From: an uncultured Planctomycetaceae bacterium
GTDB taxonomy: Bacteria; Planctomycetota; Planctomycetia; Pirellulales; Pirellulaceae
Length of the DNA stretch: 8,716 bases
Direction of reading: 5' to 3'
NCBI GenBank assembly: GCA_903921945.1
Contig: CAIXSC010000559.1
Span: 1 to 8,716, forward strand
Positions within the stretch are counted from its first letter, which is position 1, and every line of letters starts with the position of its first letter. The position numbers and the translations under genes are program-made. A model generated the notes under the pieces. That model worked only from the letters and a program-made list of their open reading frames with translations. It was not told where the DNA came from and ran no database searches. Positions 1 through 6,420 of this stretch are shown here, piece by piece.

Positions 1-107
1 ACGAATTCCTTGAAGAGCCGCAGTGAACGATGGTCGAAACGACTGGCCATCGACGAGGGCTAGGAGCTATGCTGCCTCGGTCTAATGAACCATTTGGAGA
101 AACATAG
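1..107 (+). other. Leader upstream of the PQQ-like gene; possible tail of an upstream gene
   Basis: One plus frame is open from base 1 to a TAG at 61-63 and would end in SERWSKRLAIDEG. Another plus frame stops at a TGA at 24-26 after EFLEEPQ. Either could be the last codons of a gene that enters from the left, but neither is long enough to decide. No convincing -35/-10 pair is visible. The last part holds the ribosome binding site of the next gene. Confidence 0.25.
96..100 (+). promoter_or_regulatory. Shine-Dalgarno GGAGA for the PQQ-like gene
   Basis: GGAGA lies 7 bases before the ATG at 108. This supports that start, which also begins a good signal peptide. Confidence 0.65.
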
Positions 108-1502
108 ATGAACGTTCGGCGGAATGCTCTGCTCGTTGCTTTTGCGCTCATTCTGACTGTGCCGTACTTCGCCCAGGCCCAAGCCCCGATCGGCTGGCGC
201 ACCGACGGCAGCGGCGTTTATCCGACGGCCCAGCCGCCGTTAGAGTGGTCCACGACGAAGAACGTCGTCTGGTCCACGTCGATGCCGGGTTATGGCGTCA
301 GCCATCCTGTGCTGCTGGGCAAATTCATCTACAACGGCTCCGAGCCGGGCACACTGTTGTGCATCGACAGCGCCGACGGCAAGATCGTCTGGGAGCGAAC
401 GTGCAAGTATTCCGAGATCGAGATCGCGCCCGACGTGCGCGTCAAGCTCGACGAGGAACTGGCGGCAATTGCCGAACTGAACAAGAAAGAGTCTGCCGTC
501 CGGAAAGAAATGAATACTTTGCAAAGCTCTCTGGTCAAGGACAAGGTGGAGCAGAAGGAGATCAACCGCCAACTCACGCCGTTCCGCACCCAAATCGACG
601 AATTCATCAACGAAAAGAAGACATTCACGCTGGCCGAGCGCTACACGCAGCCAGGCATCCATTCGACTGCCGGCTACTCCGCGCCGACTCCCGTGACAAA
701 CGGCCGCGACATCTTCGTGGCCTATGGGAACGGGCTCGTCGCCTGCTACGACCTCGATGGCAACCGCAAGTGGCTTAAGCTGATCGAACATACCGACTTG
801 TCTTTTGGGCATTCGGCTTCGCCCATTCTCGTCGGCGATAAACTACTGATCCAGTTCACCAACCTTGTTGCTCTGGACACGAAAACGGGGAACGAAGTTT
901 GGCGGCTGAAATGCCAATCAAGCTGGGGCACGCCGCTGGCCACACGGATTGGTGACACGGATGTGGTAGTGACTCCGAAGGGGGCCCTGGTGCGCGTGGC
1001 AGACGGCAAACTATTGGCCGAAAAGCTCGGTTCCTGTGGCGCCAACTCCCCCATCATGCACAACGGCATCGTTTATCTGATCCACGGAGATTCCCATGCG
1101 GTGCGTATGCCGACCGCAATCGAGGAGACCTGGCAACCGGACATCGTGTGGAAGGCCAGAGTCAAGTCGTCCGGGTATGGCTTTTCTTCGCCGGTGCTTC
1201 ATGACGGCCTGCTCTACGCGGCCAGCGACCAAGGCATTTTCACCGTGATGGAAGCCGACACCGGCAAGAAGGTGTACGAAGAGCGTCTTCCTCTCGAGCC
1301 CTCGATTTATCCGAGCATTTCACTGGCGGGCCAGTATTTGTATGTCAGCAGCGAAAGAGGAACGACGTTGGTCCTGCAGCCGGGCCGGGAGTACAAGATT
1401 CTGGCCGAGAACAAGCTGGAGCCGTTCCGCAGCTCGCTGGTGTTCGAGAACAAGCGAGTCTATATCCGAACCGAGAAGCGGCTGTATTGCATTGGGGAGT
1501 GA
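108..1502 (+). CDS. Secreted PQQ-like beta-propeller repeat protein with coiled-coil insert
   Basis: A 464-residue protein. Residues 1-26 form a signal peptide (two Arg, a hydrophobic run, then AQAQA), so it should act in the periplasm or at the cell surface. Propeller strands of the PQQ-like type recur: GTLLCIDSADGKIVWE (81-96), GLVACYDLDGNRKW (209-222), NLVALDTKTGNEVWRL (252-267) and GIFTVMEADTGKKVYEE (376-392). The ending VYIRTEKRLYCIGE is typical of planctomycete members. Residues about 110-172 are rich in Glu, Lys, Leu and Gln without propeller signatures, and look like a helical coiled coil inserted between blades 1 and 2. Such proteins are often only structurally like PQQ dehydrogenases. 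I see no evidence of cofactor binding, so no enzyme activity is assigned. The start is supported by GGAGA 7 bases upstream. The gene stands alone, with a hairpin just after its TGA. Confidence 0.9.
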   Translation: MNVRRNALLVAFALILTVPYFAQAQAPIGWRTDGSGVYPTAQPPLEWSTTKNVVWSTSMPGYGVSHPVLLGKFIYNGSEPGTLLCIDSADGKIVWERTCKYSEIEIAPDVRVKLDEELAAIAELNKKESAVRKEMNTLQSSLVKDKVEQKEINRQLTPFRTQIDEFINEKKTFTLAERYTQPGIHSTAGYSAPTPVTNGRDIFVAYGNGLVACYDLDGNRKWLKLIEHTDLSFGHSASPILVGDKLLIQFTNLVALDTKTGNEVWRLKCQSSWGTPLATRIGDTDVVVTPKGALVRVADGKLLAEKLGSCGANSPIMHNGIVYLIHGDSHAVRMPTAIEETWQPDIVWKARVKSSGYGFSSPVLHDGLLYAASDQGIFTVMEADTGKKVYEERLPLEPSIYPSISLAGQYLYVSSERGTTLVLQPGREYKILAENKLEPFRSSLVFENKRVYIRTEKRLYCIGE

Positions 1503-1519
1503 CAGGAAGTGGAGGAACA

Positions 1520-1543
1520 GCGAGCCGCCGCTCCGTGGCTCGC
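1520..1543 (+). terminator. Hairpin after the PQQ-like gene, possible terminator
   Basis: GCGAGCC (1520-1526) pairs perfectly with GGCTCGC (1537-1543). A G-T and a C-G pair can extend the stem inward to 9 pairs with a 6-base loop. It begins 18 bases after the TGA at 1500-1502. There is no T-run after it, so it is not a classical intrinsic terminator. It may instead be a short palindromic repeat or an mRNA 3'-end protecting hairpin. Confidence 0.4.
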
Positions 1544-1796
1544 CAAGCCGGAATCGACCTTCCCGCTTTCGCCGACCAAGGCACTGACGCTGGCAGTGCT
1601 CGTCATACCTTGTTTGGCGCTGACGGCCGGATCGAGGCCCATATCGGCTACGTGACGTCGGTCAAGCCGTTGCCGGATGACAAGGGCTCGACAAATTGCC
1701 CCATGGTCCGCCGGGCACGGTCATGCGGCTTTTTGTCTTGCTAAGTTCCGAGGGTTTCGAATCAATAGGACTCAGTCACCGAGTCCGGGCCTATTC

Positions 1797-1801
1797 AAGG
1801 A
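1797..1801 (+). promoter_or_regulatory. Shine-Dalgarno AAGGA deciding the start at 1809
   Basis: AAGGA lies 7 bases before the ATG at 1809. It selects this start over in-frame starts further upstream (the frame is open from about 1677), whose extra residues do not look like a secreted protein start. Confidence 0.65.
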
Positions 1802-1808
1802 AATTGTC

Positions 1809-2765
1809 ATGCTCACCGTTTCCGAATCGACCAAGATCAGAAACCTCGCGTTTCCCTTCGTTTGCGTTCTGTGGCTGACTTACAGCAGCATGTTGCCGGT
1901 GATGGCTCAGAAGCCGACCAAGTTGGCGGCGCCGGCGCCGCCGACGCCGGAGGAGGAGTTTCGGTCGATCGAAGGAAAGTGGCATGTGCTCCTGGCCCAC
2001 GAAGCGGATACGAATCTAACCGACCGGCCGGAGTACCAGAATTCCTCGGCGACCATCAGCGACAAACAGTTTCAGTGGAGCTCTGCCGACGGCAAGACGC
2101 TATTCTCGGCGAACTGCAACTGGAAGCACGTTGGCAAGCCGGCGTGGGATGTTGACCTGACGCCGACCAGCGATACCAAGGAGCCAACGAAGCTCCCGGG
2201 CATTGCCGTGCTGTACGACAAGGACATTCTTAAAATCTCCTGGCGACGGACTAATCTCGACAAGGGCCGAACCACCAACTTCATTGGCAACCGGGAACAC
2301 ACAATCCTGGTGCTGGTCCGCCATCCGCCCGCGAAGCCCACTGGCAAGGCGAACCTGGTCGGCCAATGGCAGATGCTCACGGCGCTCGATGATTCGCTCG
2401 ACAAGCTCGGCCCAGGGCGGACGTCGGCCGTGGCGATCTTCGAATCCGATTCGTTCGCCTGGAAGAGCGGGCCTAATGACAAGGGCTCGAAGTACGCCGG
2501 CGGCTACCAACTCGATCTGTCGGCTCAGCCGGCGCGCATCAAGTTCAACATCACCTTCCCGCCGCCGGGCAGCGGCGCGACGCCCACGCCCAAGGACGGT
2601 TTCGTGCCCGGCATTCTCGAGTTCCTCGACAACGACACGTTGCGGTTGTGTTATCGCGAAAGCGGTTGGAAGAACAGCGATCCGCCCGAATCCCGCCAGT
2701 ACCCGAAGGCCTTTTACTCGGACGGCGACATGAACCTGTGGATTCTCCGGCGAGCGAAACCATAG
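1809..2765 (+). CDS. Secreted protein with two tandem TIGR03067-like domains
   Basis: A 318-residue protein of unknown function. Residues 1-33 form a signal peptide (hydrophobic LAFPFVCVLWLTYSSMLPVMA). A short Pro/Ala-rich linker (38-48) follows. The first domain-like unit starts at SIEGKWHVLLAHEAD (53) and ends near TILVLVRHPP (165-174). The second starts at LVGQWQMLTALDDSLDKLG (183) and ends with GILEFLDNDTLRLCYRESG (268-286) and a final WILRR (311-315). The 'G.W' opening and the 'D.DTL.LCYR' segment are the hallmarks I associate with TIGR03067, a family expanded in planctomycetes and lacking known function. The first unit is more diverged, with LYDKDILKISWRR in place of the LCYR segment. 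Location is inferred as periplasmic. The stop TAG is followed after 16 bases by a large inverted repeat. The next gene begins 144 bases on, so co-transcription is uncertain. Confidence 0.8.
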   Translation: MLTVSESTKIRNLAFPFVCVLWLTYSSMLPVMAQKPTKLAAPAPPTPEEEFRSIEGKWHVLLAHEADTNLTDRPEYQNSSATISDKQFQWSSADGKTLFSANCNWKHVGKPAWDVDLTPTSDTKEPTKLPGIAVLYDKDILKISWRRTNLDKGRTTNFIGNREHTILVLVRHPPAKPTGKANLVGQWQMLTALDDSLDKLGPGRTSAVAIFESDSFAWKSGPNDKGSKYAGGYQLDLSAQPARIKFNITFPPPGSGATPTPKDGFVPGILEFLDNDTLRLCYRESGWKNSDPPESRQYPKAFYSDGDMNLWILRRAKP

Positions 2766-2781
2766 CCGCGATGTCGCGAAA

Positions 2782-2856
2782 GTAGGACGGGTCTCCAGAC
2801 CCGTCCGTTCTTCTGGGAAATGCATGAATTCGGACGGGCCTGGAGACCCGTCCTAC
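2782..2856. repeat. 75-bp inverted repeat built from two REP-like hairpins
   Basis: The left arm 2782-2806 and right arm 2832-2856 are reverse complements at 24 of 25 positions, with a 25-base loop. Each arm also folds on itself: GGACGGGTCT/AGACCCGTCC around CC in the left arm (10 perfect pairs) and the same with one mismatch around GG in the right arm. It lies between the TAG of the TIGR03067-type gene and the start of the cytochrome c gene. It may act as a transcription or RNA-stability boundary. From memory, this motif family is common between planctomycete genes. Confidence 0.85.
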
Positions 2857-2909
2857 ACGTCCTACCCGTCGAATCGACGTTGAACCGAGAAACAGTCATA
2901 CGAGTTTTT

Positions 2910-3581
2910 ATGAAACGTATTCTCTTTCTCCACTTCCTGTTCGCCGGCGTCACTGGGTTCGCGGGCGAGCCGACGTTTGAGCGCGACATCCTTCCGATTC
3001 TGAATTCGCACTGCCTGCAATGTCATGGTGGACTGCATCGAAAAGGGGAACTCGATCTGCGCACGATGAACACTGCGATGGCTGGCGGCGCGAGCGGCAA
3101 GGCGATTGTGCCGGGCGACGCCGAGTCCAGCCTGGTCTGGAAGAAGATCGCATCGAACGCGATGCCGAAGAATCCGATCAAGGTCGCGGCCGACCAGAAA
3201 GAAATCATTCGCCGTTGGATCGCGGCGGGCGCGAAGTCGGTGCAGCGGTCGAATGTGTTGGCGCTGCCAGAAAAGCCTCGTTCGTCGGAGCAACTTGCGA
3301 CGATGATCGACGACCACATCGACCGGCGGTTGGCCGAAGCGAAACTGCCCGCGTCGCCACAGGCGGATGACGGCGAGTTTCAACGCCGAGTTTGGTTGGA
3401 TGTCGTCGGGCGAATTCCGACGCGCGCTGAAGCGACCGCGTTCCTCAGTGGGTCGGGCCTCCAGCCTGACAAGCAAACCATCCATTCCGATGCGAACGAG
3501 AAAAACCGGCCGGCGGGGAAGCAAACCCGCGCAGAACTGATCGATCATCTGCTCGCGCGCCCCGAGTTCGGTCAGTACTAG
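2910..3581 (+). CDS. N-terminal open segment: PSD1-type cytochrome c domain and start of DUF1549
   Basis: A 223-residue product if TAG at 3579-3581 is obeyed. Residues 1-18 form a signal peptide (MKRILFLHFLFAGVTGFA). FERDILPILNSHCLQCHGG (23-41) is the PSD1-type haem c motif with C35, C38 and H39. MPK at 85-87 followed by IIRRWIAAGAKS (99-110) is the usual C-terminal part of this domain, Met85 being a possible axial ligand. DUF1549 begins about 137 (DRRLAEAKL) with RRVWLDVVGRIPTRAEA (159-175). Residues 188-206 contain KQT twice, 16 residues apart, from a 48-bp insertion. The domain ends abruptly at ARPEFGQY. ATG 2910 is chosen because it starts the signal peptide; there is no strong Shine-Dalgarno sequence. 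In-frame starts further upstream lie in or near the inverted repeat. Confidence 0.75.
   Translation: MKRILFLHFLFAGVTGFAGEPTFERDILPILNSHCLQCHGGLHRKGELDLRTMNTAMAGGASGKAIVPGDAESSLVWKKIASNAMPKNPIKVAADQKEIIRRWIAAGAKSVQRSNVLALPEKPRSSEQLATMIDDHIDRRLAEAKLPASPQADDGEFQRRVWLDVVGRIPTRAEATAFLSGSGLQPDKQTIHSDANEKNRPAGKQTRAELIDHLLARPEFGQY
3471..3527 (+). repeat. 9-bp direct repeats bounding an in-frame 48-bp insertion
   Basis: AAGCAAACC occurs at 3471-3479 and again at 3519-3527, 48 bases (16 codons) apart and in the same codon phase, giving KQT twice. Removing one repeat plus the 39 bases between leaves SGSGLQPDKQTRAELIDHLL, close to the usual length of this DUF1549 stretch. This is the pattern of a target-site duplication or a slipped duplication. 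Just upstream, 3452-3470 is a weak palindrome around CTCCA. Confidence 0.6.
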
Positions 3582-3608
3582 GCGCGGCTCTGGCGCGACC
3601 GCGTCGCT

Positions 3609-4880
3609 GTGCCGATCGGAGCGGGCGAGGATTTGAAAGGCGCGTACGCGACGAATTTTCAAAAGTGGCTCGCCGAGGAACTGAACAAGAACCGCCCATG
3701 GGACGAACTGGTTCGCGCGATGCTTACGGCGGAAGGGGAAGACCCGCCGATCGCCTTCGTGCGTCAGTGCATGGACGACGGTCAGCCGCGCGCTGGAAAA
3801 CTCGCGTCGTCCGCCGCGCGGCGGTTTCTGGGAATTCAACTGCAATGTGCCGAGTGCCATGACCACCCGTTTTCCACTTGGAAACAGTCCGATTTCTGGG
3901 GCCTGTCGGCGTTCTTCAGCCGCACAGCGAAGGTCGAGCCGAATCCGAAGAAAGGGGAACATCGCAAAGGCATTCACGACACCGAAGCCGGCCCGCCGAG
4001 GACGCGGTTCGGGCTGCTGCCGCTGGAACGCAAAGAGGGCGGTTCGATTGTGATCCCGGTGGACGCCGGTCCCGCGGCGGGACAGGTCGTCGCCGCGCGA
4101 TGGCTTGGTGGAGACACCGTGACGCTCGACGACAAATCGCCCACGCGGCCGGTGCTCGCCGATTGGATCACGTCGCCAAAGAATGCTCTGTTCGCCCGCG
4201 CGTCGGTGAATCGGTTGTGGCACCAGGTCTTTGGGCGGGGGTTGGTCGAGCCGGTTGATTCGCTCGATCCCGAAAACGTGCCGACGCATCCCGAGTTGCT
4301 TGACTCACTGGCGGGCGAACTGGTGGCGGCGAAGTTCGACATCAAGCATCTGCTGCGTGGGATGCTGCTCAGCCGCGCGTATCAGCGATCGCATGTGGCG
4401 CTCGTTGAAAACGAACATGACAAGACGCTCTACAGCCACGCGACATGTAAGGTCCTCGCGCCGGAAGCGTTTTGGGAATGCCTCGTGGTGTCCTCCGGCG
4501 GCGATCCCGACAAGGGGGCGATCAGCGGAGCTTCGCAGACGACGTTGGGGAGCCGCGGCAATTTCTTGAAGCTGTTCGACACCGACGAAATGGACGGCGC
4601 ACCGAGCGACTACACGCAAGGCATTCCACAGGTGCTGACGCTGCTGAACGACTCGGCGATGCACAAGCCGAACCGGCTGGTGGAGCAAGTGGTGCGCGAA
4701 AAGGGAGAACCCGACGAGATCGTTACTCGGCTGTACATCGCGGTGCTCAGTCGACGTCCGCATGAAGAAGAATTGAAGGTCGCTCGCGAGTTCATTTCCG
4801 AGCGGAAGGGAACGATGGAAGCCATTCAGGCGGTCTGGTGGGCGCTGGTGAACTCGCCCGAATTCGCGGTGGTGCCGTAG
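3609..4880 (+). CDS. C-terminal open segment: rest of DUF1549 and complete DUF1553
   Basis: This is the continuation of the interrupted gene, numbered here as in the full frame. LGIQLQCAECHDHPFSTW (about 307-324) is the signature at the end of DUF1549 and holds a second CxxCH motif (C313, C316, H317). DUF1553 runs from RPVLADWITSPKNALFARA (413) through VNRLWHQVFGRGLVEPVD and HPELLDSLAGELVA to the final VWWALVNSPEFAVVP. GTG 3609 is the first possible start after the TAG, but it has no Shine-Dalgarno sequence and no signal peptide. Separate translation would leave a non-exported fragment, so I regard this as part of the broken gene. The DUF1501 gene starts 84 bases after its TAG. Confidence 0.7.
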   Translation: MPIGAGEDLKGAYATNFQKWLAEELNKNRPWDELVRAMLTAEGEDPPIAFVRQCMDDGQPRAGKLASSAARRFLGIQLQCAECHDHPFSTWKQSDFWGLSAFFSRTAKVEPNPKKGEHRKGIHDTEAGPPRTRFGLLPLERKEGGSIVIPVDAGPAAGQVVAARWLGGDTVTLDDKSPTRPVLADWITSPKNALFARASVNRLWHQVFGRGLVEPVDSLDPENVPTHPELLDSLAGELVAAKFDIKHLLRGMLLSRAYQRSHVALVENEHDKTLYSHATCKVLAPEAFWECLVVSSGGDPDKGAISGASQTTLGSRGNFLKLFDTDEMDGAPSDYTQGIPQVLTLLNDSAMHKPNRLVEQVVREKGEPDEIVTRLYIAVLSRRPHEEELKVAREFISERKGTMEAIQAVWWALVNSPEFAVVP

Positions 4881-4924
4881 CGGAGACAATGCGTTGCGTG
4901 CGTTGAACCGAGGTCTTGACGGCC

Positions 4925-4945
4925 GTGGCCGGAAACCCCAGCCAC
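4925..4945. repeat. Weak hairpin between the DUF1553 and DUF1501 genes
   Basis: GTGGC (4925-4929) can pair with GCCAC (4941-4945), with possible inner GG/CC pairs around AAA. The stem is short. It could be a remnant palindromic repeat; no function is claimed. Confidence 0.25.
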
Positions 4946-4964
4946 AAATACATAGTACCAATCC

Positions 4965-6266
4965 ATGATGTCTACATTTAACCTCACTCGCCGCGAAACA
5001 TTTCAACTGGCAGCGGCGGGCGTTTCGGCTGTTTCTTGTTCGGGCTGGCTCGGTTCGCTCGCGGCCCACGCGGCAGAAACACCGGCCAAGAAACAAAAGT
5101 CGTGCATCCTACTCTGGATGGACGGCGGGCCGTCACAAACCGACACGTTCGATCCCAAGCCCGACGCGCCGCAAGAATACCGCGGCACGTTCCAGACGAT
5201 CGCGACCTCGGTCCCCGGACTGCAAATCGCCGAGGGCTATTCCAAAGTCTCGCAACTCATGCAGCACGCTTGCGTGATTCGTGGCATGAGCACTACCGAA
5301 GCCGCCGAGCATTGGCGAGCTCGCATCTACATGCACACCAGCTACCGGCCGAATTTTGCTGGATTGAGCTACCCGTCGTTCGGCTCGATCGTCTCGTCGC
5401 TGCGGCCCCAAGGAACCGGGCTGCCGAATTTCATGGTCACGGGCAAAACGATGGAGGGAGGCGGATTTCCGTACATCGCCGGAGGCGGCTACTTGGGGCC
5501 ACGGCACAGCGGAATCATCCTGCGAGACCTGACGAAGGGGCTGGAGCATTCCTCGCCCCCGGTCGACGCGACGGAGTTCGCCGCCCGCATGTCGCTGGCC
5601 GACAGGCTGGCAGCCGGCTTCCAACGCGCAACACCGATCTCCGCCGTGGCTGCGCAGCGTTCAGCCTATCAGGGCGCGGTCGAGCTGATGCGATCGCCCA
5701 AGGGCAAGGTGTTCGACTTGACCCAGGAGCCTGCCGAAGCGCATGACCGCTACGGCAAGCATTATTTCGGCCAAGGCTGCCTGCTTGCGCGGCGGCTTAT
5801 TGAAACGGGCGTGCCGTTCGTCGAGGTCTATTTGGGGGATTGGGATACGCACGAGCAGCGCCGCGCCGACATGGTCCGCAACGAATGTTTGCCGGCCAGC
5901 GACCAGGCGATGCACGCGCTGATCACCGATCTGAAAGAACGGGGCTTGCTGGACGACACGCTCATCATCTGGATGGGCGAATTCGGCCGCACGCCCAAGA
6001 CGCATCACGCCAGCGGGGCGCGGAATCACTACGACAAAGCTTGGTCGACCGTCTTCTTCGGCGGCGGAGTCCCCGGCGGCTCGATCATCGGCAAGACCGA
6101 TCAGCACGCCGCTGAAGTCGTCGATCGTCCGGTCTCCGGCCCCGACTTCATGGCGACCGTGCTCAAGTTGCTGGGCATCGATCCGGGCCTCGAACTTCAC
6201 GCCGGCAATCGCCCCGTCCGCGCCGTGGCGCCGGGTGGCAAGCCGATCGAGGAGATCACGGGATGA
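4965..6266 (+). CDS. DUF1501 family protein (alkaline phosphatase/sulfatase-like fold), probable Tat export
   Basis: A 433-residue protein, intact. The leader LTRRETFQLAAAG (7-19) followed by a hydrophobic run to AAHAAE resembles a twin-arginine signal. DUF1501 motifs follow in order: CILLWMDGGPSQTDTFDPKP (47-66), GDWDTHEQ (291-298), IIWMGEFGRTPK (334-345), GARNHYDKAW (351-360), and the C-terminal MATVLKLLGIDP. By analogy with the alkaline phosphatase superfamily, D53, D295, H297, E339 and H355 are candidate metal ligands. The substrate is unknown. Two ATG codons stand in tandem (4965 and 4968), with no clear Shine-Dalgarno sequence. The gene lies 84 bases after the interrupted DUF1549/DUF1553 gene, the usual planctomycete pairing, and is probably co-transcribed with it. 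If the upstream gene is truly dead, this protein has lost its usual partner unless another copy exists. Confidence 0.9.
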   Translation: MMSTFNLTRRETFQLAAAGVSAVSCSGWLGSLAAHAAETPAKKQKSCILLWMDGGPSQTDTFDPKPDAPQEYRGTFQTIATSVPGLQIAEGYSKVSQLMQHACVIRGMSTTEAAEHWRARIYMHTSYRPNFAGLSYPSFGSIVSSLRPQGTGLPNFMVTGKTMEGGGFPYIAGGGYLGPRHSGIILRDLTKGLEHSSPPVDATEFAARMSLADRLAAGFQRATPISAVAAQRSAYQGAVELMRSPKGKVFDLTQEPAEAHDRYGKHYFGQGCLLARRLIETGVPFVEVYLGDWDTHEQRRADMVRNECLPASDQAMHALITDLKERGLLDDTLIIWMGEFGRTPKTHHASGARNHYDKAWSTVFFGGGVPGGSIIGKTDQHAAEVVDRPVSGPDFMATVLKLLGIDPGLELHAGNRPVRAVAPGGKPIEEITG

Positions 6267-6285
6267 GCCCGAAGAAATCCGTGGA

Positions 6286-6302
6286 GCAGGTTTTCCACCT
6301 GC
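6286..6302. repeat. Short palindrome after the DUF1501 gene
   Basis: GCAGGT (6286-6291) and ACCTGC (6297-6302) pair perfectly around TTTCC, 20 bases after the TGA. It resembles a REP-like hairpin and might also end or stabilise the DUF1501 transcript. No T-run follows. Confidence 0.5.
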
Positions 6303-6322
6303 CTATTCTTAAGCAGTTCCGC

Positions 6323-6335
6323 AGGCTGGAAGCCT
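6323..6335. repeat. Second short palindrome after the DUF1501 gene
   Basis: AGGCT (6323-6327) and AGCCT (6331-6335) pair perfectly around GGA. It lies 20 bases after the first palindrome, so the two form a pair. Confidence 0.45.
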
Positions 6336-6380
6336 CCGCGACGGACTTTTGTCGGTGACGTTCAAATAAACTTCACAACC

Positions 6381-6420
6381 CCAAATCCAAAATCTAAAAT
6401 CCAAAACCCAAAATCCAAAC
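6381..6420. repeat. 7-bp tandem repeat, about 5.7 copies of CAAAATC
   Basis: The units read CCAAATC, CAAAATC, TAAAATC, CAAAACC, CAAAATC and a partial CAAAC, in strict 7-base register and AT-rich against the GC-rich surroundings. The array ends one base before the ATG at 6422 and takes the place of any Shine-Dalgarno sequence. From memory, similar heptamer arrays are scattered in planctomycete and cyanobacterial genomes. Confidence 0.85.

Larger units (their letters stand above)
1503..1808 (+). other. 306-bp gap without a confident gene; possible decayed coding sequence
   Basis: Besides the hairpin at 1520-1543, I see no supported gene. One frame reads ADGRIEAHIGYVTSVKPLPDD around 1620-1680. 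A one-base shift near 1684 continues as GLDKLPHGPPGTVMRLFVLL. This could be the frameshifted tail of a lost gene or chance in GC-rich DNA. A GTG-started frame at 1509-1655 would give 48 residues with one hydrophobic run (ALTLAVLVIPCLALTAG) but has no properly spaced ribosome binding site. The last 12 bases hold the ribosome binding site and spacer of the next gene. Confidence 0.3.
2910..4880 (+). pseudogene. PSD1 cytochrome c/DUF1549/DUF1553 gene interrupted by an in-frame TAG
   Basis: Read through, the frame encodes 656 codons plus a final TAG at 4878-4880, interrupted once by TAG at 3579-3581 (codon 224). Both sides stay in the same frame and carry conserved motifs in order: signal peptide, CLQCH haem motif (35-39), DUF1549 start, CAECHDHP (313-320) and DUF1553 (from about 413). 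The family has Trp after '..PEFGQY', and the next residues ARLWRDRVAV fit, so TGG to TAG is the simplest explanation. Planctomycete members of this family are usually encoded next to a DUF1501 gene, as here. Function is not established; they are thought to be exported, probably haem-binding proteins. A recent nonsense mutation, readthrough or a sequencing error all fit. TAG ends this gene and the gene at 2763-2765, so general reassignment of TAG is unlikely. Confidence 0.8.

Noticed and set aside
2100..2825. Minus-strand open frame opposite the TIGR03067-type gene
   Set aside because: Shadow frame; its start lies inside the inverted repeat and it shows no domain.
3579..3581. TAG read as an amino acid throughout this genome
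   Set aside because: TAG is the natural stop at 2763-2765 and at 4878-4880 in this same window.
2862..4289. Long minus-strand open frame (475 codons) opposite the DUF1549/DUF1553 gene
   Set aside because: It is antisense to conserved motifs, has no recognisable domain and is Arg-rich, as expected of the complement of GC-rich coding sequence.
4916..4954. Promoter TTGACG with TACATA before the DUF1501 gene
   Set aside because: The spacing between the two hexamers is about 27 bases, too long for a sigma-70 type promoter.
6381..6420. CRISPR array
   Set aside because: Units are 7 bases with no spacers; it is a simple tandem repeat. The 15-bp array at 8454-8498 also lacks spacers.
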